Source of the DNA: Pseudophaeomoniella oleicola
Lineage: Eukaryota; Ascomycota; Eurotiomycetes; Phaeomoniellales; Phaeomoniellaceae
Assembly (NCBI GenBank): GCA_003868215.1
Contig: QWDQ01000001.1
Span: 1,054,001-1,118,000, forward strand
Reading direction: 5' to 3'
Length of the DNA stretch: 64,000 nucleotides
The notes beneath the pieces were generated by a model that was given only the letters and a program-made list of their open reading frames with translations, was not told where the DNA came from and searched no databases. Of the stretch, positions 43,078 through 54,118 are shown piece by piece (the stretch's first letter is position 1; each line of letters opens with the position of its first letter). The position numbers and the translations under genes were made by a program.

Positions 43078-45441
43078 ATGTCCACGTCAGTCTCTAGTGG
43101 ACCAACCGCTGCTAAAGAGGAGAAACCAGTCAAGAAGTCGTCGACTTGCACAAACTGTCGCGAAAGACATTTGAAATGTGATGGGGGTCCAGTCTGTTCC
43201 CGCTGTAAGGCTGAACGTACGAGTTGCGTATTCGTCGCATCTCGACGAGGTCAACGAAAACCATCCAGCAACACTCGCCGCCATGAATTTGAAGCTGGCT
43301 TTGGCCGAGACTTGAAAGCAGGGGGCCCAAACAAAACCATATGGACAACTCCTATCGTCTCCGGAGGTATGCCACGCTCCTCGCAGTTCACTTTGTTATT
43401 GTGTCCTCCTTTCCAGTCATAGGCCCAGACCCTAGCATGATTCAAAGATCGTCTTCATCATCGTCATAATATAGCCAGTTCCCAACACAAATTCGTTGTG
43501 GCTGCATGGCATTGACTGGTGAATAGCAGGGAAACCGCCCGATTTTACTGTAACGGCCGAGGATCTACGGCCGCCGCTACGATCTCCCTCTTCGCGAGAA
43601 CAACCAAATCAATTAGAACGGACACGTACTTCGACGTCAGTGCATTTGCTAGGGCTCTTCTATTCCTACTTCTTCTCAACCCACCCTTTCGTCCTTCCTC
43701 GGGCTCATCTTTCAGAAAAGCTGGCGAAGAATGACAGCCCCCTGTTGCAGGCAGTTGTCGAATACATCGGAACCTGTTATGACGCAGCGGTCAATCGCAC
43801 TGATTACCTAGAGATCATCAACAAACGCCTTTTTGTCAATTCTCCTCCTTGTGATCCTTTCACAGTCCAAGCAATGCTCCTATATAGTATTATTGCGCAC
43901 GCCAACAACGAGAAGGACCGTGCTGTTCAAGTCCTCAAGCGGGCCGTGACTCTGGCTCTAGATCTTGGAATGCAGCATCCCGATTTTGCTGGAGCAAACG
44001 GTAATGGTGACGTCGTTCTTGAAGAGAGTTGGAGGCGCACATTTTGGGAATTGTATATCGTTGAACGGACGCTTGCGGCTGAGAATCACACAACGGAATC
44101 AATTCTGATCACCAGTACTCCGATCAAGGTACCACTACCGTGCGAGGAGTCGGAGTATATTGTTGGTCATGTTTACCGACACCGAGTCTTCGAGCAATAC
44201 GAGAACCGAGCTTTCTTGGGCGATGAGATTACTTTCAGCTCATACACCTATCGGATAGATGCGGCAAGGATTCTGGCAGAGACAATTCCATTGGCCTTTA
44301 ATCCACCGCCCGATGAGACAGTCATTGAGAAGGTCGACCATGAACTTGGCCAATGGTGCCTATATCTTCCGGATGAGAAGCGGACGCTGGTCAGCAGGGA
44401 TGGTGTTTATGATGAAGTGTTGTTCCATGCACACGCTTTGACATTCTGGCAAGTGTCCCCTTCCACAGGTGCGGTCTCACGCTAATGCAGGGCAGCGCTG
44501 CAATGTTCCTTCATCGACCTAGGTCATTGCTCGCTGGGACGAGTTTTAATAATCCCGTGTTGGATTGCTATCCCAACATGTCGTCTTTTTTACCTTCGAC
44601 ATCCCACTCCGCAGACTATCATACCGCATTCCTCTTACGCGCGGCAGAGAGCATGGCTAAGCTCGTTAGCATTCCCAGGAACGCTCTAACACACACTCCG
44701 TTGTTCACAATCTGCCTGCTGATGAGTGCTTCGACGTACCTATCAGGGTGGGCGTTACTGTCCAACGGCTCTGATTCTATCCCCGAACAGCAAAGCAGTG
44801 ATGGCAGTACTAGAGGATCTGCAACTGGCATGTCTGCGCCCGCAGGTACGGGTGGCCGGACACGCAGTCTCGTGGAGACGAACGACACTCCTTTACGCAA
44901 CCTTCCATTGCAGACTATTCTAGGGATAGACCAAACACAGATCAGGGAGCAAATACGCCTGGAGCTCTCTTCTTTGAAAAGAATGGGTCAAATATGGCCC
45001 CTGGCAAAGATTGTAATGGACGAACTCCGGAATGTGAGTATGCAAGCCTTCACAATGTCTCCCCCCGGTAAATCATCGTCTCCCGGATCCGAGACACTGC
45101 CGGAGATAGCTGCCAACGGCAAATCATCGCGCACTTCGTCTAGTAGCGTTCCGGTACCGGTACATCCATCGATGGTCCAGCCTGGCTTTGCTCCAATTCG
45201 GCCGAATGTACCTGCTGCCCAGATGTTACAATATGACCCTGGCTTTCAAGCGTTTGGTCAAATCAGCCAGACCGATCCCATGGCCATGGATTTCTCCCCT
45301 GAAAACGGGCGCAACGTTTATGGGTCCTACGGTAGTGATGGGAGCCTGACACTCGGCTTTGCACGATCGAATAGCGACTGGGGTTCATTTAACGATCTTC
45401 CTAGCTTTGCGGCGAACAGCGATCGAATGAGCGTAGGATGA
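43078..45441 (+). CDS. Zn2Cys6 transcription factor with fungal-specific regulatory domain
   Basis: Three exons (43078-43366, 43530-44452, 44491-45441) give about 720 residues. Residues 24-50 form the binuclear zinc cluster CTNCRERHLKCDGGPVCSRC...C with spacing 2-6-5-2-6, followed by a basic RRGQRK segment. The fungal_trans middle homology domain begins near residue 130 (VHLLGLFYSYFFSTHPFVLP) and includes LEESWRRTFWELYIVERT and ALTFWQGSAAMFLHRPRSLL. The C-terminus is disordered and may hold an activation region. The first intron, 163 bases, is long for this locus and the least certain. The gene sits between carB and carRA and points toward carRA, so it could be a local regulator of the carotenoid genes. 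That role is inferred, since Fusarium clusters have no such gene as far as I know. Confidence 0.88.
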
Positions 45442-46434
45442 ACCCTGCAATGATGTGGCACCCCGAAATGAAGACAAACAATGGAATAACTGTGGCAGTG
45501 CAAGTGACCGAAGCTTCGCTCTGAGGTGCAAGGTCCCAGCGTGTTCCATGCATATGAGCTGAATTTGACCTTGGGGGCATACTTATCTTCCGCTGATGGG
45601 GGCCGCACTTGACCACAGTAGCTAGCTCGTCATCAGCGAGAATCTGTATATGTCATGTCGACTGTCGCGATGTATCGGGACATTGGTCAGATGACTCTCA
45701 TCATCTCGTGCGACAGGATGTCGTTGAAGTAGAGACAGCAAGACGCCCAGAGAATATGCAGAAACCCAACTCACTCCCGGGCCACGGTAGCGTAATCGCA
45801 TCCTATTTGCCTCGAGTCCATACCGAATACCAGTATGAACTCATATCACAAGGGCCCAGGCGACATCACAAACATGGGCTACGTCTCCTTGAACACTGCA
45901 GTTTAAATTTCAGTGTTCAACCCTGTACCTCCAGACTGTGAGCGTACCCTAATAAGTACGTTCATGATACAGAGACGACAACCCCATAACACTACAAAAA
46001 ATTGTCCGATGAAAACAAGACGATTGTGCTGCGTTCATCGGCTCTACGAAATAACGACCAAACCATTTTTCTTTGCTTTGGAATAAAGTGTACAACGGAG
46101 GAGAAGGAGGGTGTATCCATCTTAGCGAATTCTCTATACCTACCTATCTATCCAGTGGTCGTCATAATGAGTGTCCGATCGAACTGTTTGTGTGTTTGTT
46201 TTCATATCTGAACCGATCTCAATAGAATCTATGTGCTGATAGGTGCTATCTAAGGTGCTTTACCTGCAAAGAATGAGAAATGAAAGCGAAAAAAGAATCA
46301 CATCTATTATATTGACTAACAACTCTATCCGATCCATGATAGATTCGCCCCAGTATCTTCAATACCTTCTTTTGTCAGTTGCATCAACGCATGCATGTTC
46401 TAGACCTACATATCGCGATTGGATGAGGGCAGAG
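45442..46434. other. Intergenic between convergent regulator and carRA genes
   Basis: The 3' ends of the regulator gene and carRA face each other. I see no gene or repeat. Confidence 0.5.
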
Positions 46435-48418
46435 TTACGTCCAACCGGCCATACATTTCCACGCGAGCACAAACCTCCTCCATTTGGACACAGTAGCTTT
46501 CCTGCCCTTGCCATCGTGGTACTCCACGTTGTCATCGTCATCGTCGTCGTCGAAGCCACACTTCATCATAACCCGACCGATCTCGACGTATGCTTCGACG
46601 GCGAGTCTAATCCCGCCGCGGGCTTCTGCGGGGAGATGATCGATAGCGTCCACGTTCTCGGCGTAGAGTGCCATCGCGTCTGTGAGGATTTGGTGGCGTA
46701 CGGTGCTGATGGCGGGGGTGTGGAGGCCGTGTGTTTTGAGGACGTGTTCGGGTGTGGTGCCGTGGGAGTGGAGGAGGGAGGTGGGGAGGTAGCAGCGGCC
46801 GGCTCGGGCGTCGATGGGGACGTCGCGGGCGATGTTGATGTATTGTAAGGCTTTGGCCATGTTGATGGCGGAATTGAGGCATTCTTGGTTTTTTGAAGGG
46901 TCAGATTTAGGGGGTGGGTAGTGATGGAATATCAAGTCGAGACATAGGACGGCGACTGTGCTGGCGACGTGGTATGAATAGCTTGAGAGGTCTGACATTG
47001 ATTGGATAGGGAATGAGGTAGATGAAAACTTGAGATCTGTCCGGAAGCCCTCAAGCAAGTCGTATAAAGGGGAAGGGGAAGAGGTACACCGTGCAGTAGG
47101 AAGTTGAAGCAGAATACTTCGGGTGCTTGATGGAAATTGCTCCAGAAGCCTCGCGGTGTTTCTGGCGTTAGATTGAGTAGCTTGTCCAGGTGTATATCTA
47201 ACATCAAGATAAGTCGAAAGACGATCGATCCACTTCTTTGCTTCGTCAGGCGAACGGGAATTGTCTATAAGATCATCAGCAACGCGACAATAAGCGTATA
47301 ACAGAATCAAGTCGATGCGTAGTCTGCCAGTGAAAACACTGCTAGCAAGGTAGAAGCTCCGACTCTGCTGTTGCAAGAGCCGGAGAGAACTGTTGAGCCC
47401 ATGTAGATGAACCTCGTCGTATTTTTCTACCGGGAGCAGGAGAGCCGTGACCAATTGTGTTGGGGATGGCAGTGCAGAGACCCTGGGAAAGAGTGAAGGA
47501 GATATGTCAATGACCGCGATGGCATTATCAAACGCAACCAAGCCAAAGACGACCAGCGTGTTCGTAAGGAGAAAGAAGACTGCCTCTTCAATTTCCATGC
47601 CAGACCATGGCTGGAAATCCCACTTTGTACCAGGACTGATTGCCCACGTCCCTTTACGGAGGGCTACGGTATCTACCAGCCAGAGATAAAGCGTCGGAAG
47701 GGCAATTGGCAGAATCACCTTAGTGCTTGGTAGTCTTACCAGGAGCTGAAAAGCCAATGTCCTAGATTCCAGCATGTGAGCAACACAAAAGCAAAAGAGC
47801 ATGCATGGTTGTATATACCATAAAAGCAATAACACAGGTGCGGACCATAGAATGATCAGCTTGAGATAAATTCCCTCTCGCCGCGTTGTTGCAAGTTGAG
47901 ACAGCAATATACCAATAATGAGTGACTGTCCCGCTCTCTGTGCATGTCGCAATGAGTCCCTATGACGAGAGATGGAAGCCCTAGCACCGAGGTATGTCGG
48001 GAACAATGTCGACTTGTTGAGCAGTATATAAAGTAGGGAAGTGAAATACGTCTGAATCACAAAGAAGAACAACTCTTCAGCTGGAATACGGAAGAAGGTC
48101 GGCCCAATGATGCTGTCGGGTGGATAGGACCATATCGACTGGCTAATGAGATATGAGTCCCATGGAACTGTCCACACGACAGCAACCTATCAATGAAGAG
48201 TTAGAACTGTCGATAAATGCGGGAGTCAAGCATGCTCACCGTGATGAGGAAGGAAACTTTATATACATCAGTCCGAGTCAGAAAGGGAAACAGTATTAGT
48301 GTCAGCAGCAGCGCTGGAGGAATGGTATACACGACATGGCTAGGTGCTAATCAGCATTTCGCCTGTGCTCGGCAGTCATACGAAGAGAAACGTACACCAG
48401 GGCGTAGTCAAAGCCCAT
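46435..48418 (-). CDS. carRA: Bifunctional lycopene cyclase / phytoene synthase
   Basis: Three exons (48418-48396, 48339-48240, 48186-46435) encode about 624 residues. The tiny first exon gives MGFDYALV, and the donor GTACGT keeps phase into HVVYTIPPALLL. The N-terminal half is the CarR lycopene cyclase, a membrane domain duplicated in itself: PAEELFFFVIQT in the first repeat and GMEIEEAVFFLLTN in the second. The C-terminal half is the CarA phytoene synthase with the two Asp-rich diphosphate sites, VADDLIDN near residue 344 and NIARDVPIDARAGRCYLP near residue 493. It joins two geranylgeranyl diphosphates to phytoene and later closes the rings of lycopene to form beta-carotene. This fusion is specific to fungi. 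It is divergent from carX, as in Fusarium. Confidence 0.97.
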
Positions 48419-49352
48419 CTCTCTGTCCGCAACGAATTAAATAGATGGGTTCTTTCGGAATCCATGTACACCAAACAGAGGCAGGTGAGTCTGTCGAATA
48501 CGTTCCAGAAGCAGCACAAGCTTGTACACAGTAAACATGACTTAGTTGGCTTATGTGGTGAGCGTTCCAGTGGGATCAGTCGGCCCGGAGTGTCTTTCAT
48601 AGGCTGATCATGGCTCACTCAATGGATATTTGGACCAGCACCAATCAAGCCTTTGAGGTGGGTGTATTCAGTACAGACGAAGAAAGTCGAATCACCTTTC
48701 ATAGATTCATGTCTTTTGGGCAAGACGAAGTTTCATCACCAGCCACATCAGAAGGCTTCCTCGGCCATCAGACTTTCGGTTACTGAACAGACAAAAGCGG
48801 CGAGAGGAAGAATAATCGACTCAATGAAGTCATCTCTCGTCATGGAATATCAACAACACATCGACTTCAACAATATCTAAACATGATCGATTGATATTGA
48901 CCTTCCGGACTAAGGTTAAGCAAGTCATTAACCTTGAAACTCCTCGTTTTATGATCTCGACGGACAAATTATCCTGAGTAACTGCCGCGGAAGCTCTACG
49001 GCTCCTCATCTGCTCTTGTCCTCGGCTCACCTTTAATCGACAATGGAACAAATAGTCCCCTGCAGTTCTGCATTCAACTCCTCTTCTGATCCCTTTGTAG
49101 ATGAACTATCTTTGCTGTTGCGGAATTCCCTGTCTCGTCAGTTGGGTCTCCCGACCCTGTCCACTTCGTCGCTGCCCACTCGATCTTAAGCTTCGCCGTT
49201 CCTCCCTAACCAAAAGTGATAATATAGATTGCAGTGACGCTCTATTTGTAAGAGTCAAGACTCGCACTTCGAATGCCAGGCTCTTTTAGTTCTCTAGCTG
49301 GCAGCACCATTCCTTGCGACAACAGCTTAATGTACCGTCGAGATCTCTCCTC
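48419..49352. promoter_or_regulatory. Divergent promoter region of carRA and carX
   Basis: About 930 bases separate the two start codons, and both genes are transcribed outward. In Fusarium the same pair is divergent and light-induced together. I could not assign individual binding sites by eye. Short frames here have no family resemblance. Confidence 0.6.
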
Positions 49353-51361
49353 ATGACGATTACTTGCCCGAGGGATCAAACGAGGAATACGCCCCATCCG
49401 TAAGTATTCCAGCACCAGTACATTTACCTGGCTGATATGGTATGAGGTATCTTCGTGGAAACTTCGCTCCCGTCAAGACCACACTCCGTCTAACACCTTG
49501 CACATACATAGGCTCGCTACCCGATGACTTATCCGGGGGAGAGTATGTCAGAAACGGAGGGAATCCGGTGATCAACGATGATCTGGGACGGGATGCCCAC
49601 TGGTTTGATGGAGATGGAATGCTCAGTGGCGTTGCCTTCCAGAGGACTGAGGACGGCATTCAGCCAGGATTTGTCAATCAATTCGTGTTGACCGACGTCT
49701 TTCTTTCATCTGTAACATCATCGGAACTCAGGATACCCATTCTGCCAAGCATCGCAGCTTTGGTCAATCCCGTTTCAACTCTGTGCAACATCACATTGTG
49801 CATTCTTCGAACTTTGGTCCTTGTGATCTTATCTCACCTTCCTGGCTCGACCCAAGCCATCAAACGAATCAGTGTCGCGAATACTGGGATCATGTTTCAT
49901 GACGGTCGTGCGTTGGCCACATGTGAGAGCGGTCCTCCCATGCGTATTACCTTACCTAGTTTGGAAACTGTTGGCTGGTTTGACGGCAAACGGACAGAAG
50001 GAGAAAAGAACGCCGAGCGAGGGGCTGGCTTCGGAGGAGAAGGTGCCTTGCGTTTTATGAGGGAGTGGACAACAGCACACCCTCGCGTCGATCCAGTTTC
50101 TGGTGAGTTGATTGCATTTCATTCCACTTTCGCACCGCCATATGTATATTATTCGATTGTTCCGCCGACACGACTTCCAATTGCTCCGAGCACACCACTT
50201 GAGCAGGGAATGAGACTCCTCAATGCACCAGTACCTGGAATGACAGGAGCCAAGATGATGCACGATTTCAGTGTGTCACATACTCATACCGTCATTATGG
50301 ACTTACCTCTTTCGCTTGATCCGATGAATCTAGCAAAGAATAAACCCGTAGTTGCGTACGACGCCGCCGGACGGTCTCGATTTGGGGTCTTTCCGCGCTA
50401 TCGTCCTGAGGCTGTCCGCTGGTTCGAGACTGATCCATGTTGCATTTTCCATACAGCAAATTCGTGGGATGAGGTCAGCCTATGTCGGGCACCAGTCAAA
50501 ACCGAAACCATAGCGGTGAATATGTTGAGCTGCCGTTTGACAAGTGCATCACTTGTCTTTGCAGCCGGCAATATTGCTATTCCTGAACCATCCGAGTCCT
50601 CGATTCGGGAGGTAGAACAATGTCGACTCTACTATCACCGCTTCTCATTGGCGGACACCGCCAGAAATCAGATCAGCGATGAGTTTGCGATTAGTGCTAT
50701 ACCCTTCGAATTTCCATCCTTGCGCGACGACAAATCCATGGCCTTTGCCAAATACATCTACGGCTGTTCCATGTTTGATGGTAATTTCAATGCTGCATTG
50801 GGTCGTTCAGTCAAGATTGACTGCCTCGTTAAGATTGACGTCCATACACTCATCGCACGTGGTAGATCAGACCGCTCCCTTGCTCGCGTCACTGGTTGTA
50901 TAGATAATCGTACGGTGTCGGGCATCCTGGCTTCTCCTCAACGAAACGATCCCATCTCGATCTTCAAGCTCCCGCCGAATCACTATGCCCAAGAATCCCG
51001 TTTCGTGGCTCGCAGGAACGGCACTTCCGAGGACGACGGATATCTTCTTTTCTATGTTTTTGACGAAACGCAACTCGACATCCACGGTGAATGTCCACCG
51101 GAGGCGAAGTCAGAGTTATGGATCATTGACGCCAAGGACATGTCGACGGTTATCGCGAGAGTATTGCTCCCTCAGCGCGTGCCATACGGACTACACGGGA
51201 ATTGGTTCTCAGAAGAGCAGATATTGAGCCAGCGAGAAGTTGAAAGTGTCAGAGCGTTTCCTCGATTCGCCAGAGCATCGAAGGAGCAGCGACTGGAGTG
51301 GTCATACGCGAAAGAGTGTTGGATGAGTCTCCGACAGTGGATTGAGAGATCAATAGGCTAG
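49353..51361 (+). CDS. carX: Retinal-forming carotenoid oxygenase
   Basis: Two exons (49353-49399, 49447-51361) give 653 residues. The splice joins NTPHP to YLRGNFAPV, the typical fungal start of the domain, and the intron has a GTAAGT donor. The carotenoid-cleavage domain has GGEYVRNGGNPV and AHWFDGDGMLSGVAF near its start. The iron-binding histidines appear as AHPRVDP, KMMHDFS, IFHTANSWDE and YGLHGNWF. Segments such as QAIKRISVANT, HDGRALATCESGPPMRI and IIMDLPLSLDP match what I remember of Fusarium CarX rather than the torulene-cleaving CarT. CarX cuts beta-carotene at the central 15,15' bond to two retinals, the chromophore for CarO. Loss of the Fusarium enzyme also raises carotenoid levels, so it may act in feedback. 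Confidence 0.94.
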
Positions 51362-52264
51362 CTAGCTACCTACCTAGGTAGTCAATGACACGAGCGGTCC
51401 CAGGGACACAGTATATTCGTAGTACAAATGCCGATATGTCGCCGATAACATGATATATTGGCTTGCACGAAATGTGTCTTTTTCCCATACCTTACCATGG
51501 AATTCCCAGGAGGTATTAGATAGTGTACATTGATCGGTAAGGGATTTTCCTCAAGTGATCAATTATTACAGTCATCAAATTGAGGGTTTGATTTTCTGCA
51601 TCCTTATCGAGATGGAATTCCAGAGTGGCTCAGTGGCTCGGTGGGTTGAATGGCATGGAGAAAGACTGGCGCTGCACGAATAAAAGGCAACGGTCTTATC
51701 TACCTCATATTCATTACTGTATCGTAGTAATCACTTGTCACTTTCCTTTGTAACAACTTCATCTCGGATTGCTGCTAACCACAAACTAACTTCCCTCGTC
51801 ACAGACCACCACGTTTCGATTACGAACAAAGAGAGGATGGGGCCCATATCCGCTGAAGGATATCGTATGTTTGACCAAGCATCACTGCATCACACATCCT
51901 CATTTATCAGGGCCTGAACCGTTAGCTATCGGCCGTTACCCTCATTGGGCTGGAATCCCTTATCCCACGTACTCGACTCTCGGTGGACACTTACTGGCGT
52001 CATCTCTGAAATACACAGTAGATACCAGATCCCCTTCAAGATCGTCGATAAGGCATTGTCCTCAGTCTTGATAATGGTTACGAAGATGTTTAAAGTACTG
52101 CATCCCCTCGGCACCTTCTATCAGTCCTCAACTGCCTAGAGTCGGAGCAGTACACCAGTAACTCCTCTGCTTTTGAATCCTATGCTCTCTGTACCATGCA
52201 TATCCCGACACGAACACAGGTCATGTTCTTGAATGTGTATATATAACATGTCTATACACTGTTT
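51362..52264. other. Intergenic; no zinc-cluster exon found
   Basis: I searched the plus-strand frames for a CxxCx6C pattern that would complete the regulator downstream and found none. A TACCTACCTAGGTAG palindrome lies right after the carX stop, and TATATATAAC near 52241 may be a TATA element. Confidence 0.5.
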
Positions 52265-54016
52265 TTGGGCCACATTGTAGTCCTAAGGGACATCGTCGAC
52301 GCCGAAGAACGGCCAGTCACACCATCATGCAACCGCAGCGCATGTCAGTACTTCGAATTGGGGAGATGGAGTTCCACTGATCGTACCAGGTATTCGAGTG
52401 GAAATGTAGTTGCACCACACACATTCTCGCCTGAAATCGCGACGAGTGCTCATGAAACGCTTTCACTCGAAGGAACGCTGGGCTCTCCTGCCAATAGCTC
52501 CAATCGTTATGTCGGTCCAACCAGCGAATTTGAGCCGTTATTATTCGACTCGGATTCCTCCAGTCAAGGGCAAGGAACGGCGTTTGGTGCCGCCTTTCTG
52601 CGTAAAGTCGGCCAGAATGCCCATTTCATGCAAAGTGGTGAAGCTGGTACCGACGCGTATTATCGGGAAATGAGCATTCTTGACTCTATCGAAACTATTG
52701 TTAGACCTCACCAGGACGCATTGGTGGAGCTTTATTTCCAAATGGCTCATCCAGCTTTCCCGATACTGCATCGCAATTCATTCATGGAGAACTATGCAAA
52801 CAGACATCGAGGTTTTTCTCCTCCATTGCTAGCTGCCGTATATGCTCTGGCACTCAATTGGTGGTCACATGACTCCCGAGTAAACCAATTTCAGAAACCA
52901 GATGCAAGCGCTTTGGAAAATCTAGCACATCGGGCCCTATTAGGAGCAATGCAACGACCAAAGCTCTCTACGATCCAAGCCGGGCTGTTGCTGCTCCAGC
53001 GTTCAGATCGTGAACCCCCTTCGGCCCTGAGTGGTCAACTCGTGGCAATTGGGCAGGACCTTGGTCTTCATCTTGATTGTTCAGCGTGGGATATACCGGA
53101 ATGGGAAAAGGGTCTGCGGAAGCGAGTCGCTTGGGCATTGTTTGTACAAGATGTTTGGTCCTCGTCGACCATAGGTCGACCTCGACACATTTCTGACAGC
53201 AATTGGGCAGTCAACCCCCTTGCGGACACCGATTTCCCGGAACCTGCTCAGGGCAGAGAAGAGAACAATGATGATACTAACCTCGAGACTGGCCAAAATA
53301 TATTTGTGTCTATGATTGCTCTGTCAAAGATGCTCTCCGAGGTTCTAGATTCGTTGTACTCCCAGAGAGCAGACATTCAAATTCGCCAAAGCCAGGATGT
53401 AAGTGCAACACAGGCCATATTGTCTCTCGCGAAACCAATTCAGTTACGCCTACGTTCCTGGTACTCGAACCTCACGTCAGGCTTACCCCTTGATTCTATT
53501 ACTTCTGGGAGAGTCTCTCCTCTCGGTTCGCTACATCTAGCATACTTTGCAACCGAGATTACGCTTCATCGCCGAATCATCCGATCTGTTTCTCCATCTA
53601 CGGATTCACATGTCGTCACAATCATTCGCTCGGCGGCAAAGGCTCGTTTGATATCTTCTCTTGATTTCTTCAATCGATTACGGCCAGAACACTTGCGAGG
53701 TTCATGGTACTTTGGATCTTCGGTCAATTTTGCGGTCATTGGAAGCTTCGGCTGTCTTCTGTGGAAGACGAGCCTGACTAAGGACGAGGCGAATTTCTAC
53801 CGGCAAAGGCTGCAAGAATACCGGTGGACTCTGGGGGTTTCAAGGCAGTGGACAAATGCTGGTGTCCTTGACCTTGCGTGCGGAAATCTAGACATCTTAC
53901 TTGGTCACATAGGCAAAGGGGAAACGGAACCCCAATCACAGCTTGATCTCGATGCCAGGAGCCCCGAGTATTCTATGCAAAGCCCCATTCACTTTCCTAG
54001 TGTGGCGGCGGATTGA
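52265..54016 (+). CDS. Dal81/TamA-like transcription regulator lacking a visible zinc cluster
   Basis: The open frame spans 583 codons but begins with no ATG; its first possible start is a TTG, and the first in-frame ATG is well inside. The regulatory domain is well kept: YVGPTSEFEPLLF, DSIETIVRPHQDALVELYFQMAHPAFPILHR, SPPLLAAVYALALNWWSHD, RPKLSTIQAGLLLLQR, LVAIGQDLGLHLDCSAW and WEKGLRKRVAWALFVQDVW. This run is typical of the Dal81/UGA35/TamA group, co-activators in nitrogen and GABA catabolism. Upstream I see no Zn2Cys6 motif. Either the N-terminus lies in an exon I cannot find, or the copy has lost it; in yeast Dal81 and Aspergillus TamA that motif is dispensable. It is convergent with the dioxygenase gene, 100 bases apart. 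Confidence 0.78.
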   Translation: MGHIVVLRDIVDAEERPVTPSCNRSACQYFELGRWSSTDRTRYSSGNVVAPHTFSPEIATSAHETLSLEGTLGSPANSSNRYVGPTSEFEPLLFDSDSSSQGQGTAFGAAFLRKVGQNAHFMQSGEAGTDAYYREMSILDSIETIVRPHQDALVELYFQMAHPAFPILHRNSFMENYANRHRGFSPPLLAAVYALALNWWSHDSRVNQFQKPDASALENLAHRALLGAMQRPKLSTIQAGLLLLQRSDREPPSALSGQLVAIGQDLGLHLDCSAWDIPEWEKGLRKRVAWALFVQDVWSSSTIGRPRHISDSNWAVNPLADTDFPEPAQGREENNDDTNLETGQNIFVSMIALSKMLSEVLDSLYSQRADIQIRQSQDVSATQAILSLAKPIQLRLRSWYSNLTSGLPLDSITSGRVSPLGSLHLAYFATEITLHRRIIRSVSPSTDSHVVTIIRSAAKARLISSLDFFNRLRPEHLRGSWYFGSSVNFAVIGSFGCLLWKTSLTKDEANFYRQRLQEYRWTLGVSRQWTNAGVLDLACGNLDILLGHIGKGETEPQSQLDLDARSPEYSMQSPIHFPSVAAD

Positions 54017-54118
54017 TATGTACTCGTTCATAACATGGTGCGTGTACTGACAACCAAGAATATCGGAAAAGAAATATACACAACAAGCATGCGTCTGATC
54101 GACCGCGTTATCGACAAC

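Noticed and set aside
49353-51361. Torulene-cleaving CarT (CAO-2) as identity of the carotenoid oxygenase
   Set aside because: Position divergent from carRA and the wording of several segments fit CarX better; CarT is not linked to the cluster in Fusarium.
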